This document shows, piece by piece, positions 1-8,782 of a DNA stretch of 64,000 nt. The stretch covers positions 1 to 64,000 of the forward strand of contig NZ_POTW01000029.1 of NCBI RefSeq assembly GCF_003236295.1. The letters run 5' to 3'. How positions within the stretch are numbered: the first letter of the stretch is position 1; each line of letters begins with the position of its first letter. The notes beneath the pieces were generated by a model, which saw only the letters and a program-made list of their open reading frames with translations, did not search any database and had not been told where the DNA came from. A program made the translations under genes and the position numbers. Source of the stretch: Jiangella anatolica. Its GTDB lineage: Bacteria > Actinomycetota > Actinomycetes > Jiangellales > Jiangellaceae.

Positions 1-1191
1 GCTCTCGCCAAGAGCCTCCACGGGGTTCAACCGCGCCGGTCGCCTGGCCGCCACCCACCCCGCCAGCCGGGCCGTGACCAGGCACAGCACGATCGCCGCC
101 AGCCCCGGCACCGGGCCGAGCGCGAGCTGGAAGTCGGCCGGCAGCAGCCCGGACCCGGCGAACGCCCGTCCCATCGCGATCCCCACGAGGTACCCGGGGA
201 TCGCGCCGAGCACCGCGGCCACCGCGCCGAGTTGCATGATCTCGGCGCCGACGAGTCGCCGGACCTGACCGCGCGTCGCGCCGACCGCCCGCAGCAGCGC
301 GAACTCGCGCCGTCGCTGCTGGATCGACAGCGCCAGCGTGCCCGCCACCACGAACATGGCGATCAGCACGGTGGTGCCGGCCAGCGACAGCGACATGAGC
401 GTCAGTTCGCTGCGGGCCTGGCCGATGTCGAAGAACTCCACGTTGCCGCGTGCGTCGCCGGTGTGCGTGCGCGCGCCGGGCAGCGCGTCGGCGATCCGAT
501 CGGCCAGTTCGCCGGCGGACTCGCCCTCGGCCGCGACCACCCCGATGGCGTCCCACCGGCCCGTGTCGCCGGTCCCGGCCAGCTCGCCGGCTCGCTCGTC
601 GGTGAGGAAGACCGCCGACTCCCGCGCGTCCCCGCCGTCGCGCGACACCACGCCGGTCACCTCGTACGACGAGGCGACCCCGCCGACGGCCAGCTCGACC
701 CGGTCGCCGGCGGACAGCCCCAGCGACGACGCCAGGCCGGCCTCGAGCGCCACCTCGTCGTCGCGCTCCGGCCCGGCGCCGTCGCCGTCGAGCGTAAATG
801 GGGTCAGCGCCGCCGCCGACCAGCCGTGCCCGGCCACCGGCCGCGACGTCTCGGCCACGGCGCCGCCGGCCACCACGCTCACCGGAACGGACACGTCGCC
901 GGCGGCCGACTCCACGCCGGGCAGGCCGGCCACCTCGTCCAGCGCCGACTCGGGCAGCCGGACCCGCTCGGACAGCACGAGGTCGGCGTCCTCGACCACG
1001 GGCAGCGCCTGCACGCCGCTCACCACGATGTCGGCGCCGGCGTATCGCTGGGGCGGCAGGCCGCCGCGGATGCCGGACTCCACCAGCACGCCGAGCGCCG
1101 TCACCAGCACCGAGGCGAGCAGCACGGCGAGGAACGCGCCGGCGAACCCGGCCTTGCGACCCTTGATCGTCTTGCGGGCGATGTCGCGCAT
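1..1191 (-). CDS. ABC transporter permease, FtsX/MacB type (partial, C-terminus off the window)
   Basis: Membrane subunit of a MacB/LolCDE-like ABC exporter. The ATG at 1191 gives an N-terminus MRDIARKTIKGRKAGFAG followed at once by a hydrophobic segment (about residues 15–38), then a long extracytoplasmic domain rich in Val, Gly and acidic residues. Further membrane segments follow, separated by the FtsX-family cytoplasmic motif RRREFALLRAVGATRGQV. The frame stays open to base 1, so the C-terminus is missing. The start lies directly after the stop of the ATPase gene at 1194, so the two are one operon. The substrate cannot be read from sequence; families like this move lipids, peptides or antibiotics out of the membrane, and the divergent two-component pair suggests envelope stress. 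Confidence 0.85.
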   Translation of the reverse strand, partial: MRDIARKTIKGRKAGFAGAFLAVLLASVLVTALGVLVESGIRGGLPPQRYAGADIVVSGVQALPVVEDADLVLSERVRLPESALDEVAGLPGVESAAGDVSVPVSVVAGGAVAETSRPVAGHGWSAAALTPFTLDGDGAGPERDDEVALEAGLASSLGLSAGDRVELAVGGVASSYEVTGVVSRDGGDARESAVFLTDERAGELAGTGDTGRWDAIGVVAAEGESAGELADRIADALPGARTHTGDARGNVEFFDIGQARSELTLMSLSLAGTTVLIAMFVVAGTLALSIQQRRREFALLRAVGATRGQVRRLVGAEIMQLGAVAAVLGAIPGYLVGIAMGRAFAGSGLLPADFQLALGPVPGLAAIVLCLVTARLAGWVAARRPARLNPVEALGES

Positions 1192-1193
1192 GG

Positions 1194-1934
1194 TCACCAC
1201 GCCCCGAGCTTCGTCATCCGGTCGGCGACCAGCTCGGCCGTCGGCGCGTCGAGCACGCCGGTGAGCTGCCCGTCGGCGAGGAACAGCACCCGGTCGGCGA
1301 AGGAGGCCGCGACCGGGTCGTGCGTCACCATGATCACCGTCTGGCCGCCCTCGTCGACGATCTGGCGCAGCAGCTCCAGCACCTGCCGCCCGGTGCGGGT
1401 GTCGAGCGCGCCGGTCGGCTCGTCGGCGAAGACCGCGTCGGGCCGGGTGACCAGCGCGCGAGCGATCGCCACCCGCTGCTGCTGGCCGCCGGAGAGCTGG
1501 GCCGGCCGGCGCTGCAGGTGCTCGCCGAGGCCGACCGACGCGGCCACCTGGGCGATCCAGCCGCGGTCGATCCGGCGCCCGGCCAGCCGCAGCGGCAGCG
1601 ACACGTTGTCCTCGACGCTCAGCGACGAGAGCAGGTTGTAGGCCTGGAAGACGAAGCCGATGCGGTCGCGCCGGACCACCGTCAGCTCGTTGTCCGACAG
1701 CTTCGACAGCTCGGTGTCACCGAGCCGGACCGAGCCGGACGTCGGCCGGTCCAGCCCGGCCGCGCAGTGCAGGAAGGTGCTCTTGCCGGACCCGGACGGG
1801 CCCATGATCGCGGTGAAGGTGCCGGTGGCGAGGTCGACGCCGACCTCGCGCAGCGCCGTGACCTTGTTCTCGCCACTGCCGTAGACCTTGGTCACGGCGT
1901 CGAGCCGGACCGCCGGAGCCGTCATCGTGTGCAC
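1194..1934 (-). CDS. ABC transporter ATP-binding protein, MacB/LolD type
   Basis: Energises the adjacent FtsX-type permease. Walker A GPSGSGKST is at about residues 45–53, the signature [15 protein letters not shown] starts at 147, Walker B with catalytic Glu is VFADEP around 168–173, and the H-loop MVTHDP follows, all typical of the 220–250 residue MacB/LolD ATPases. I place the start at the GTG at 1934 because AGGAGG lies six bases upstream (1941–1946). The ATG at 1925 is also possible. The ATG at 1949 overlaps that ribosome-binding site and is unlikely. It is transcribed away from the histidine kinase gene at 2066. Confidence 0.9.
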   Translation of the reverse strand: MHTMTAPAVRLDAVTKVYGSGENKVTALREVGVDLATGTFTAIMGPSGSGKSTFLHCAAGLDRPTSGSVRLGDTELSKLSDNELTVVRRDRIGFVFQAYNLLSSLSVEDNVSLPLRLAGRRIDRGWIAQVAASVGLGEHLQRRPAQLSGGQQQRVAIARALVTRPDAVFADEPTGALDTRTGRQVLELLRQIVDEGGQTVIMVTHDPVAASFADRVLFLADGQLTGVLDAPTAELVADRMTKLGAW

Positions 1935-2065
1935 GTCGTTCCTCCTCATAGGACCTGATCACGACGCTACGAAGCGGCGGGCGCGGTCACGATCCCGCTG
2001 GCGCCCGTATCGATGGTGGTGCTGGGTATACCGACGCGGGACGATCGCTCGGGCATGCTGAACAC

Positions 2066-3325
2066 ATGGACAGAGTGCGGGCGGCGGCCGGGGCGACCAG
2101 GCGCGCGTTGCCGTTCCTGCTGCGCGGCCTCGTCAGCTCGGTGGTCGCGCTGGTCCTGCTGATCCGCGTGCTGCTGGTGGCCGTGTTCACGCTGATCGGC
2201 GTGGGCTGGCTGGCCATCCCGTCCACGGTGCGCGCGGTGCGCCGCTGGGCTCGCGGCGAGCGCCGCCGCGTCGCGAACTTCACCGGCCGCCCGGTCCCCT
2301 CGCCGTACGATCCTTCGGACGACGCGCCCGCCGTGCCGGCCCGCGTCCTGCTGGCCGAGCCGGCCACCCGCCGCGATCTCGGCTGGATGCTGTTCCACGC
2401 CCTCACCGGCCTGGTCATCGGCGTCGTGGCGCTGCTGCTGCCGCTGAGCGTCGTCAACGCCGCAGTGGTGCCGATCTACTGGTCGGCCATGCCCGAGGAC
2501 GATCCGGTCCAATCGCCGTACCCGGTGACGTCCTGGCTCGACGCGCTGGGCATGCTGCCGCTCGGCCTGGGCTGGCTCGTGCTCACTCTGGTGCTGGTCC
2601 CGCTGCTGGCCAGGTGGCAGGCGGGGCTGGCCGGCCTGCTGCTGCGGCCGACGAAGGACGCCCGGCTGACCGAGCGGGTCACCGAGCTGACGGCGACCCG
2701 GGCGGCGGCGCTGGAGGCACACGGCGCCGAGCTGCGGCGCATCGAGCGCGACCTGCACGACGGCACCCAGAACCGGCTGGTCGGCGTGATCATGCACCTG
2801 GGCATCGCCGAGCGGGCGCTGCGCCGCGAGCCGGAGTCGGCGCTGCCGCTGCTGCTCAAGGCGCAGAACCAGGCCGCCGACGCGCTGAGCGAGCTGCGCG
2901 ACGTCGTCCGCAGCATCTACCCGCCGATCCTGGCCGAGCGGGGGCTCGACGGCGCGCTGGCCGCGCTCGCCGCGCGCTGCCCGGTACCGTGCACGCTGCG
3001 CGCCGCCGGGCTGCGCCGGCTGCCGGCCGCGCTGGAGGCGGCCGCGTACTTCGTCGTCGCCGAGGCGCTCACCAACACCGCCAAGCACAGCGGCGCCGAG
3101 CACGCCGAGGTGACGGTCGCGCTGCGCCCGCCGACCGGGCCGGACGAAGAGGAGGCACTGGTGATCCAGGTCCGCGACGACGGCCACGGCGGCGCCGCCG
3201 AGTCCGGCGGCAGCGGCCTGGCCGGCATCCGCCGCCGGGTCGCGGCCTTCGATGGCCGCACCGAGGTCACCAGTCCCGTCGGCGGCCCGACGGTGGTCGA
3301 GGCGGTGATCCCGTGCGGGTCGTGA
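2066..3325 (+). CDS. Sensor histidine kinase, NarL/DesK (HisKA_3) family
   Basis: Membrane sensor of a two-component system, 419 residues. The N-terminal half has hydrophobic segments at about 19–54, 107–135 and 160–182 in the pattern of actinobacterial putative-sensor kinases. The HisKA_3 box RIERDLHDGTQNRLV follows, with the phosphorylated His at 231. The ATPase domain has EALTNTAKHS (N box, about 333–342), DDGHGG (371–376) and GSGLAGI (382–388). The stop overlaps the start of the response regulator by 13 bases. The divergent ABC exporter is the likely regulated target; that link is inferred from position only. Confidence 0.92.
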   Translation: MDRVRAAAGATRRALPFLLRGLVSSVVALVLLIRVLLVAVFTLIGVGWLAIPSTVRAVRRWARGERRRVANFTGRPVPSPYDPSDDAPAVPARVLLAEPATRRDLGWMLFHALTGLVIGVVALLLPLSVVNAAVVPIYWSAMPEDDPVQSPYPVTSWLDALGMLPLGLGWLVLTLVLVPLLARWQAGLAGLLLRPTKDARLTERVTELTATRAAALEAHGAELRRIERDLHDGTQNRLVGVIMHLGIAERALRREPESALPLLLKAQNQAADALSELRDVVRSIYPPILAERGLDGALAALAARCPVPCTLRAAGLRRLPAALEAAAYFVVAEALTNTAKHSGAEHAEVTVALRPPTGPDEEEALVIQVRDDGHGGAAESGGSGLAGIRRRVAAFDGRTEVTSPVGGPTVVEAVIPCGS

Positions 3326-3957
3326 TCGCCGAGGACGACACCCTGCTCCGCGAGGGCCTGGTCCTGCTGCTGGCCAGCGAGGACATCGAGGTGGCCGCCG
3401 CGGTCGACAACGCCGACGCCTTCCTCGCCGCGGTGGCGGAGCACCGCCCGGACGCCGCCGTCGTCGACGTCCGCCTGCCGCCCGGCTTCACCGACGAGGG
3501 CATCGCCGCGGCCGCCGCCGCGCGCCGGGAGCGGCCGGGCCTCCCCGTCCTGGTGCTGTCCGCGTACGTCGAGGACAGCTACGCCACCGAGCTGCTGGCC
3601 GACGGCGCCGACGGCGTCGGGTACCTGCTCAAGGAGCGGGTCGGCAAGGTCGAGCAGTTTCTCGACGCGCTGCGCCGGGTGGTCGCCGGCGGCACCGTCA
3701 TGGACCCGGAGGTCGTCTCGCAGCTGATGGTCCGGCGCCGTTCCGACGACCCGATCCGCACGCTCACGCCGCGCGAGCGCGAGGTGCTGGCGCTGATGGC
3801 CGAGGGCCTGGCCAACCCCGACATCGCGGCGCGGCTGGTCGTCACCGAGACCGCGGTCAGCAAGCACATCCGCAGCATCTTCGCCAAGCTCGGCCTGGCG
3901 CACGGCGACACCGGGCACCGCCGCGTGCTGGCCGTCCTCGCCTACCTGAAGTCCTGA
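3313..3957 (+). CDS. Response regulator, NarL/LuxR family
   Basis: DNA-binding partner of the kinase just upstream, 214 residues. The start is a GTG inside the kinase's last codons (VRVVIAEDDTLLREG). The receiver domain has the acidic pair AEDD near the N-terminus, the phosphoacceptor Asp at about 52 (VVDVRLPPG), a Ser in VLSAY and the conserved Lys in YLLKERVG. The C-terminal LuxR helix-turn-helix is LTPREREVLALMAEGLANPD followed by TETAVSKHIRSIFAKLGL. It probably controls the divergent ABC operon at 1–1934, as in LiaSR- or DesKR-like modules, but no operator is obvious in the 131-base gap. Confidence 0.92.
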   Translation: MRVVIAEDDTLLREGLVLLLASEDIEVAAAVDNADAFLAAVAEHRPDAAVVDVRLPPGFTDEGIAAAAAARRERPGLPVLVLSAYVEDSYATELLADGADGVGYLLKERVGKVEQFLDALRRVVAGGTVMDPEVVSQLMVRRRSDDPIRTLTPREREVLALMAEGLANPDIAARLVVTETAVSKHIRSIFAKLGLAHGDTGHRRVLAVLAYLKS

Positions 3958-3965
3958 GCAACCGC

Positions 3966-3987
3966 CGCTACCCAGTGTTCACCCACG
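3966..3987 (+). promoter_or_regulatory. Weak PHO-box-like pair of 11-bp repeats upstream of ppk
   Basis: The unit GTTCACCCACG (3977–3987) is preceded in 11-bp register by CGCTACCCAGT (3966–3976). GTTCACC at 11-bp spacing is the PhoP recognition unit in streptomycetes, and ppk is a known PhoP target there. Only one unit matches well. The same bases form an inverted repeat TCACCCA…TGGGTGA across the start codon, so other regulation is possible. Confidence 0.35.
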
Positions 3988-3996
3988 CATGGAAGC

Positions 3997-6081
3997 ATGG
4001 GTGACATGGCGGAGCCGACGAAGCCGGAAGAGCGCTACCTCGACCGTGAGTTGTCCTGGCTCGCCTTCAACACGCGAGTGCTGGAGCTGGCCGAGGACCC
4101 CGACGTGCCGCTGCTGGAACGGGCCCGGTTCCTGGCCATCTTCTCCAGCAACCTCGACGAGTTCTACATGATCCGGGTGGCCGGTCTGAAGCGGCGCATC
4201 GCGGCCGGCGTCGCGTTCCCGTCGGTGAGCGGGATGATGCCGCGCGAGGTGCTGGAGCGCACCCTCGACCGCACCCGCGAGCTGATGGCCCGCCAGACCC
4301 AGTGCTTCCGCAGCGACGTGCTGCCGGGCCTGGTCAAGGAGGGCATCGACATCGCCCGCTGGGACGACCTGGACGACGCCGAGCACGTCCGGCTGCGGCG
4401 GCTGTTCAGCGAGCGGATCTTCCCGGTGCTGACGCCGCTGGCGGTCGACCCGGCGCACCCGTTCCCGTACATCTCCGGGCTGTCGCTGAACCTCGCCGTC
4501 GTCGTGCGCAACCCGCGCAACGGCACCGAGCACTTCGCCCGGGTCAAGGTGCCGCCGAACTTCCCGCGCTTCCTGCCGGTCGCCGAGCAGCGGTTCGTCC
4601 CGCTCGAGGACGTCATCGCCGCCCACCTGTCGCAGCTGTTCCCCGGTATGGAGGTGCTGCAGCACCACACGTTCCGGGTCACCCGCAACGAGGACGTCGA
4701 GGTCGAGGAGGACGACGCCGAGAACCTGCTGACCGCGATGGAGCGCGAGCTGATGCGGCGGCGGTTCGGCCCGGCGGTCCGGCTGGAGGTCGACGAGATC
4801 GTCGATCCGCACGTGCTCGACCTGCTCCAGCGCGAGCTGGGTGTCAGCGACGGCGAGACGTTCATCCTGCCCGGGCCGCTCGACCTCACCGGTCTCAACG
4901 CGATCGCCGACCTCGACCGCGCCGAGCTGCGGTACCGGCCGTTCCTGCCGGCGACGCACCGCGACCTGCGCGACGTCGAGTCCGCCTCGCCCGCGGACAT
5001 GTTCGCCGCCATCTCCAAGGCCGACGTGCTGGTGCACCACCCGTACGACTCCTTCTCGACCAGCGTGCAGCGCTTCGTCGAGCAGGCCGCGGCCGACCCG
5101 CGGGTGCTGGCCATCAAGCAGACGCTGTACCGCACCAGCGGCGACTCACCCATCGTCGACGCGCTGATCGACGCGGCCGAGGCGGGCAAGCAGGTGCTCG
5201 CCGTCGTCGAGATCAAGGCCCGGTTCGACGAGCAGGCCAACATCAGCTGGGCCCGCAAGCTGGAGCAGGCCGGCGTGCACGTCGTGTACGGCCTGGTCGG
5301 GCTGAAGACGCACTGCAAGCTCTGCCTGGTGGTGCGCGACGAGTCCGGCGGCATCCGCCGCTACAGCCACATCGGCACCGGCAACTACCACCCGCGCACC
5401 GCGCGCATCTACGAGGACATGGGCCTGCTCACCGCCGACCCCGAGGTGGCCGAGGACCTCAACCACCTGTTCAACACGCTGTCCGGCTACTCGCTCGACT
5501 CCGACTACCAGCGGCTGCTGGTGGCGCCGCACGCGCTGCGCAGCGGCATCGTCGAGCGGATCGAGCGCGAGATCGAGCACCACCGCGCCGGCCGCCCGGC
5601 CCGCGTCCGGTTCAAGGCGAACAGCTTCGTCGACGAGGCGATCATCGACGCCCTGTACGAGGCGTCGGCGGCGGGTGTGCCGGTCGACATCTGGGTGCGT
5701 GGCATCTGCAGCATCCGCGCCGGAGTGCCGGGGTTGTCGGAGAACATCCGCGCCCGCAGCGTCCTCGGCCGGTTCCTGGAGCACTCGCGGATCTACTCGT
5801 TCGAGAACGGCGGCGACGCCGAGCACTGGATCGGCTCGGGCGATCTCATGCACCGCAACCTCGACCGCCGGGTCGAGGCGCTGGTGAAGCTGCGCCGGCC
5901 CGAACACGCCCGGGAGGTCGAGGGCCTGTTCGACCTCGCCTTCGACCCCGGCACCGCCTCCTGGCACCTGCGCCCGGACGGCACCTGGGAGCGGGTGCAC
6001 ACCGGACCCGACGGCGAGCCGCTGGCCGACATGCAACAGGTGCTCATCGAACGCAAACAGCGCCGGAGGTCCGCCACGTGA
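3997..6081 (+). CDS. ppk: Polyphosphate kinase 1
   Basis: Makes long-chain polyphosphate reversibly from the terminal phosphate of ATP. The 694 residues match the family's usual size (E. coli 688). The N-terminus [14 protein letters not shown] and the [15 protein letters not shown] block are typical of PPK1. The HxK motif LKTHCKL places His439 at the position of the autophosphorylated E. coli His435. [19 protein letters not shown] follows, and a second catalytic-site His lies in [10 protein letters not shown] (about 619). The start is ATG 3997 or 4006. The GTG of the next gene overlaps the stop, so ppk, the CYTH–CHAD gene and the Nudix gene are translationally coupled, a polyphosphate and phosphate-homeostasis cluster just upstream of pstSCAB. 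Confidence 0.97.
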   Translation: MGDMAEPTKPEERYLDRELSWLAFNTRVLELAEDPDVPLLERARFLAIFSSNLDEFYMIRVAGLKRRIAAGVAFPSVSGMMPREVLERTLDRTRELMARQTQCFRSDVLPGLVKEGIDIARWDDLDDAEHVRLRRLFSERIFPVLTPLAVDPAHPFPYISGLSLNLAVVVRNPRNGTEHFARVKVPPNFPRFLPVAEQRFVPLEDVIAAHLSQLFPGMEVLQHHTFRVTRNEDVEVEEDDAENLLTAMERELMRRRFGPAVRLEVDEIVDPHVLDLLQRELGVSDGETFILPGPLDLTGLNAIADLDRAELRYRPFLPATHRDLRDVESASPADMFAAISKADVLVHHPYDSFSTSVQRFVEQAAADPRVLAIKQTLYRTSGDSPIVDALIDAAEAGKQVLAVVEIKARFDEQANISWARKLEQAGVHVVYGLVGLKTHCKLCLVVRDESGGIRRYSHIGTGNYHPRTARIYEDMGLLTADPEVAEDLNHLFNTLSGYSLDSDYQRLLVAPHALRSGIVERIEREIEHHRAGRPARVRFKANSFVDEAIIDALYEASAAGVPVDIWVRGICSIRAGVPGLSENIRARSVLGRFLEHSRIYSFENGGDAEHWIGSGDLMHRNLDRRVEALVKLRRPEHAREVEGLFDLAFDPGTASWHLRPDGTWERVHTGPDGEPLADMQQVLIERKQRRRSAT

Positions 6082-7616
6082 GCCGTGCGGAGCAGGCCGC
6101 CCGACCACACGTCGCTCGTGAGGTCGAGCAGAAGTTCCGCGTGCACGGCCTGTTCCGCATCCCCGACCTGTCCACGCTGCCCGGGGTCACCGCGGTCGAC
6201 GTGCTCGGCGTGGTCGAGCTGGAGTCGGCCTACTACGACACCGACGACCTGCGGCTGGCCCGCGAGGGCATCACGCTGCGCCGCCGCTCCGGCGACGATG
6301 AGGGCTGGCACCTCAAGCTCCCCGCCGGCGGCGTCGGCTCGCGCGACGAGCTGCGGCTGCCGCTGGACGCCGGCGACGCGCCACCGCCCGCGCTGACCGC
6401 GCTGGTCCGGGTGATCATCCGGACGGCGCCGCTGCGGCTGGTCTCGACGCTGCGCACCACCCGGGCCCGGCAGCTCATCCGGTCCGCCGACGGCGACGTC
6501 GGCGAGCTGGTCGACGACACCGTGCACGTGGTCGGCGCCGACGGCGCCGTCGCGGCCCGGTTCCGCGAGCTGGAGCTGGAGGAGCTCGGCGGCGGCCCGC
6601 TGATCGCGACGGTGGCGGCGGCCTTGATCGAGGCCGGCGCGGTCGGCGGCGAGTTCGTCGCCAAGGTCGTCCGCGCGCTCGGCCCGAACGCCGCGGCGCC
6701 GCCGGAGGTGCCGGAGCTGCCGGCGGCCAGGCCGAAGGACGCGGCGCACGACGCGCTGGTCGCCTACCTGGCGCTGCACGTGCGGGCGCTGCGGGCGGCC
6801 GACGTCGCGTTCCGCCGCGAGCCGGCCGACCCGGAGGCCGTCCACCAGCTGCGGGTGGCGGCGCGCCGGCTGCGCAGCGGGCTGCGCACGTTCCGGCCGT
6901 TGCTGGACCGGCCCTGGGCCGAGGAGCTGCGCGCGGAGCTGTCCTGGTTCGCCCGCAGCCTCGGCGAGCTGCGCGAGGGCGACGTGCTGCGGGAACGACT
7001 GGAGCGGCACTGCGCCGATCTGCCGCCGGACCTGCCGGCCACCGAGGTGAAGCTGCTGCTGGCCGACGTGCTGGGCGGCACGGTCGCCGACGCCCGCGTC
7101 CGTGTCGGCGAGTTGCTCGACGACGACCGCTACCTCGCGCTGCACGACGCCCTGGTGCGCGCCGTCGCCCGGCCGCGGACCGGGCCCGACGCGGAACGGC
7201 CGGCCCGCGACGTGCTGCCGGAGCTGGTCGAGAAGGCCTGGAAGAAGCTCGACGGTGCCACCGACGACCTCACCGACGACGCGCCCGACGACGAGTGGCA
7301 CGCCGCCCGGCTGGCCGCCAAGCGGACCCGCTACGCCGCCGAGGCCGTCGCGCCCGTGCTCGGCGGCGACGCGAAGGCGTTCGCCAAGCAGGTGGAGAAG
7401 ATCACCGAGATCCTGGGCGAGCACCAGGACGCCGCCACGGCCGCCGCGAAGGCCCGCGAGCTGGCCAACTCCGAGCACGCCTCAGCCGACGTCGCCTTCG
7501 CCCTCGGAGTGCTGGCCTCGAACGAGCGCGGTCATGTGCACGCCGCCCGGGCCGCGTTCGCGGACACCTGGCCGCAGGTGCGGCGGGCGAAGTGGCGGCG
7601 CTGGATGGAGCCGTGA
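6078..7616 (+). CDS. CYTH and CHAD domain-containing protein
   Basis: Two-domain protein of 512 residues. The N-terminal CYTH (triphosphate tunnel) domain begins with the ExExK metal/triphosphate-binding motif (E15, E17, K19 in REVEQKFRV). The C-terminal CHAD domain (about 215–512) is alpha-helical with conserved His and Arg, for example [24 protein letters not shown] domains bind polyphosphate granules and CYTH domains cleave or bind triphosphate, so its place directly behind ppk fits a role in polyphosphate binding or turnover. The GTG start overlaps the ppk stop as GTGA and has GGAGGT seven bases upstream. Its own stop overlaps the next GTG in the same way. Confidence 0.93.
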   Translation: MSRAEQAARPHVAREVEQKFRVHGLFRIPDLSTLPGVTAVDVLGVVELESAYYDTDDLRLAREGITLRRRSGDDEGWHLKLPAGGVGSRDELRLPLDAGDAPPPALTALVRVIIRTAPLRLVSTLRTTRARQLIRSADGDVGELVDDTVHVVGADGAVAARFRELELEELGGGPLIATVAAALIEAGAVGGEFVAKVVRALGPNAAAPPEVPELPAARPKDAAHDALVAYLALHVRALRAADVAFRREPADPEAVHQLRVAARRLRSGLRTFRPLLDRPWAEELRAELSWFARSLGELREGDVLRERLERHCADLPPDLPATEVKLLLADVLGGTVADARVRVGELLDDDRYLALHDALVRAVARPRTGPDAERPARDVLPELVEKAWKKLDGATDDLTDDAPDDEWHAARLAAKRTRYAAEAVAPVLGGDAKAFAKQVEKITEILGEHQDAATAAAKARELANSEHASADVAFALGVLASNERGHVHAARAAFADTWPQVRRAKWRRWMEP

Positions 7617-8518
7617 GCACCCGGCGCGACCCGGTGCTGGCCGCCGGCGCGGTCGTATGGCGCGAGCAGCCGGACGCGCCGGACGGCCGGGTGGAGATCT
7701 GCCTGGTGCACCGGCCCCGCTACGACGACTGGTCGCTGCCCAAGGGCAAGCTGGAGCGCGACGAGCCGCTGCTGGTCTGCGCGGTCCGCGAGGTGTTCGA
7801 GGAGACCGGGCACCGGGTCACGCTGGGCCGGCGGCTGCCGCCGCAGCGCTACGACGTCGCCGGCCGGCCCAAGGTCGTCCACTACTGGCTGGCCGAGGCT
7901 GACCCGAACGCCACCGCCCGGCTGCCCGACCACGAGGTCGACGAGGTCGTCTTCCTGCCGGCCGGGGAGGCGGTCCGGCGGCTCACCCATCCGCGCGACG
8001 CCGAACTGGTCCGCATGGCGCTGCGCGGCCCGCTGCGGACCGCGCCGCTGGTGCTGCTGCGGCACGCCAAGGCGCTGCCGCGCTCGTCGTGGACGGGCCC
8101 GGACATCGAGCGCCCGCTCGGCCCGGAGGGCACCGCCGACCTGGAGCCGCTCGGCGAGGCCCTCGCCGCACTGGGGCCGCGGCGGGTGCTGTCCAGCGAC
8201 TCGGTCCGGTGTGCCGAGACGGTGCGCGCGTTCGCCCGCAAGCAGGGTCTGGTCGTCGAGCTGGAGCCGCAGCTGTCCGAGGAGAGCCTGCGGGTGCCCG
8301 AGGACGGCAGCCACCCGGCGGAAGCGCTCATCCGGACGTTGTTGCGCGACGGCCCGGCCGTGGTCTGCTCGCACCGGCCGCTGCTGCCGGTGCTGTTCCG
8401 GGCCGCCGGTGTCGACCCGGGCGACGGGCTGGAGCCCGGCGAGTTCGCCGTGCTGCACCACGAGGACGGCCACGTCGTCGCGACCGAGCGGCACGCCCCG
8501 CCCCGTCCGGGTGGCTGA
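7613..8518 (+). CDS. mutT1: Nudix hydrolase fused to histidine phosphatase (MutT1-like)
   Basis: 301-residue bifunctional sanitising enzyme. The N-terminal Nudix domain carries the full box [20 protein letters not shown] ending TG, and the C-terminal half is a phosphoglycerate-mutase-like histidine phosphatase starting LVLLRHAKALPRS, with a second His in VVCSHRPLLPVL. This order and size match mycobacterial MutT1 (Rv2985), which removes phosphate from 8-oxo-(d)GTP and diadenosine polyphosphates and also lies next to ppk1. The GTG start overlaps the CHAD gene stop, so it belongs to the ppk operon. The gene name rests on architecture and neighbourhood. Confidence 0.88.
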   Translation: MSTRRDPVLAAGAVVWREQPDAPDGRVEICLVHRPRYDDWSLPKGKLERDEPLLVCAVREVFEETGHRVTLGRRLPPQRYDVAGRPKVVHYWLAEADPNATARLPDHEVDEVVFLPAGEAVRRLTHPRDAELVRMALRGPLRTAPLVLLRHAKALPRSSWTGPDIERPLGPEGTADLEPLGEALAALGPRRVLSSDSVRCAETVRAFARKQGLVVELEPQLSEESLRVPEDGSHPAEALIRTLLRDGPAVVCSHRPLLPVLFRAAGVDPGDGLEPGEFAVLHHEDGHVVATERHAPPRPGG

Positions 8519-8627
8519 CGCACCCCGCGGCTTGGGGGCGGCGCGGGAACCGCTCCGCCGCTGGTTACCGACCTGTGACCGCCCCAACCGGCGGGTCGTG
8601 ATCGTCCCGCAACCGACCACGCGGCCC

Positions 8628-8704
8628 GTTCACGTGACGGCCATCACACGGTCAGCGATCCGTTGCCTTTTCTGTGTCAGGCGTTCATTCCCCGTTCACT
8701 CTCA
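8628..8704 (+). promoter_or_regulatory. PHO box array upstream of pstS
   Basis: Two strong units in direct repeat, GTTCATTCCCC (8683–8693) and GTTCACTCTCA (8694–8704), follow each other at 11 bp. A further GTTCACGTGAC sits at 8628, exactly five 11-bp turns upstream, with weaker units between. Streptomyces PhoP binds such 11-nt GTTCACC-type repeats upstream of pstS. A −10-like TACGTT lies at 8732–8737, 28 bases past the last unit. I infer phosphate-starvation induction of pstSCAB. Confidence 0.75.
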
Positions 8705-8782
8705 GCGGGGAACGGCGTCACTTCAGAAACCTACGTTCTAGGCGATACGCAAGGACGAATAGGTCCAGGAAGGACACCAGAC

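Noticed and set aside
2024-2032. GGTATACC palindrome with TATACC as −10 for the histidine kinase gene
   Set aside because: No −35 at a suitable distance, and the palindrome is too short to call an operator.
1967-3187. Long open frame on the minus strand opposite the histidine kinase (about 406 codons)
   Set aside because: It is rich in Arg, Gln, Gly and Ala and shows no domain, while the plus strand encodes a clear kinase. GC-rich coding DNA leaves such shadow frames open.
4302-6077. Plus-strand frame within ppk that runs into the CYTH–CHAD gene
   Set aside because: It is an out-of-frame Arg/Ala-rich extension. The real start at 6078 has a ribosome site and the CYTH motif follows directly.
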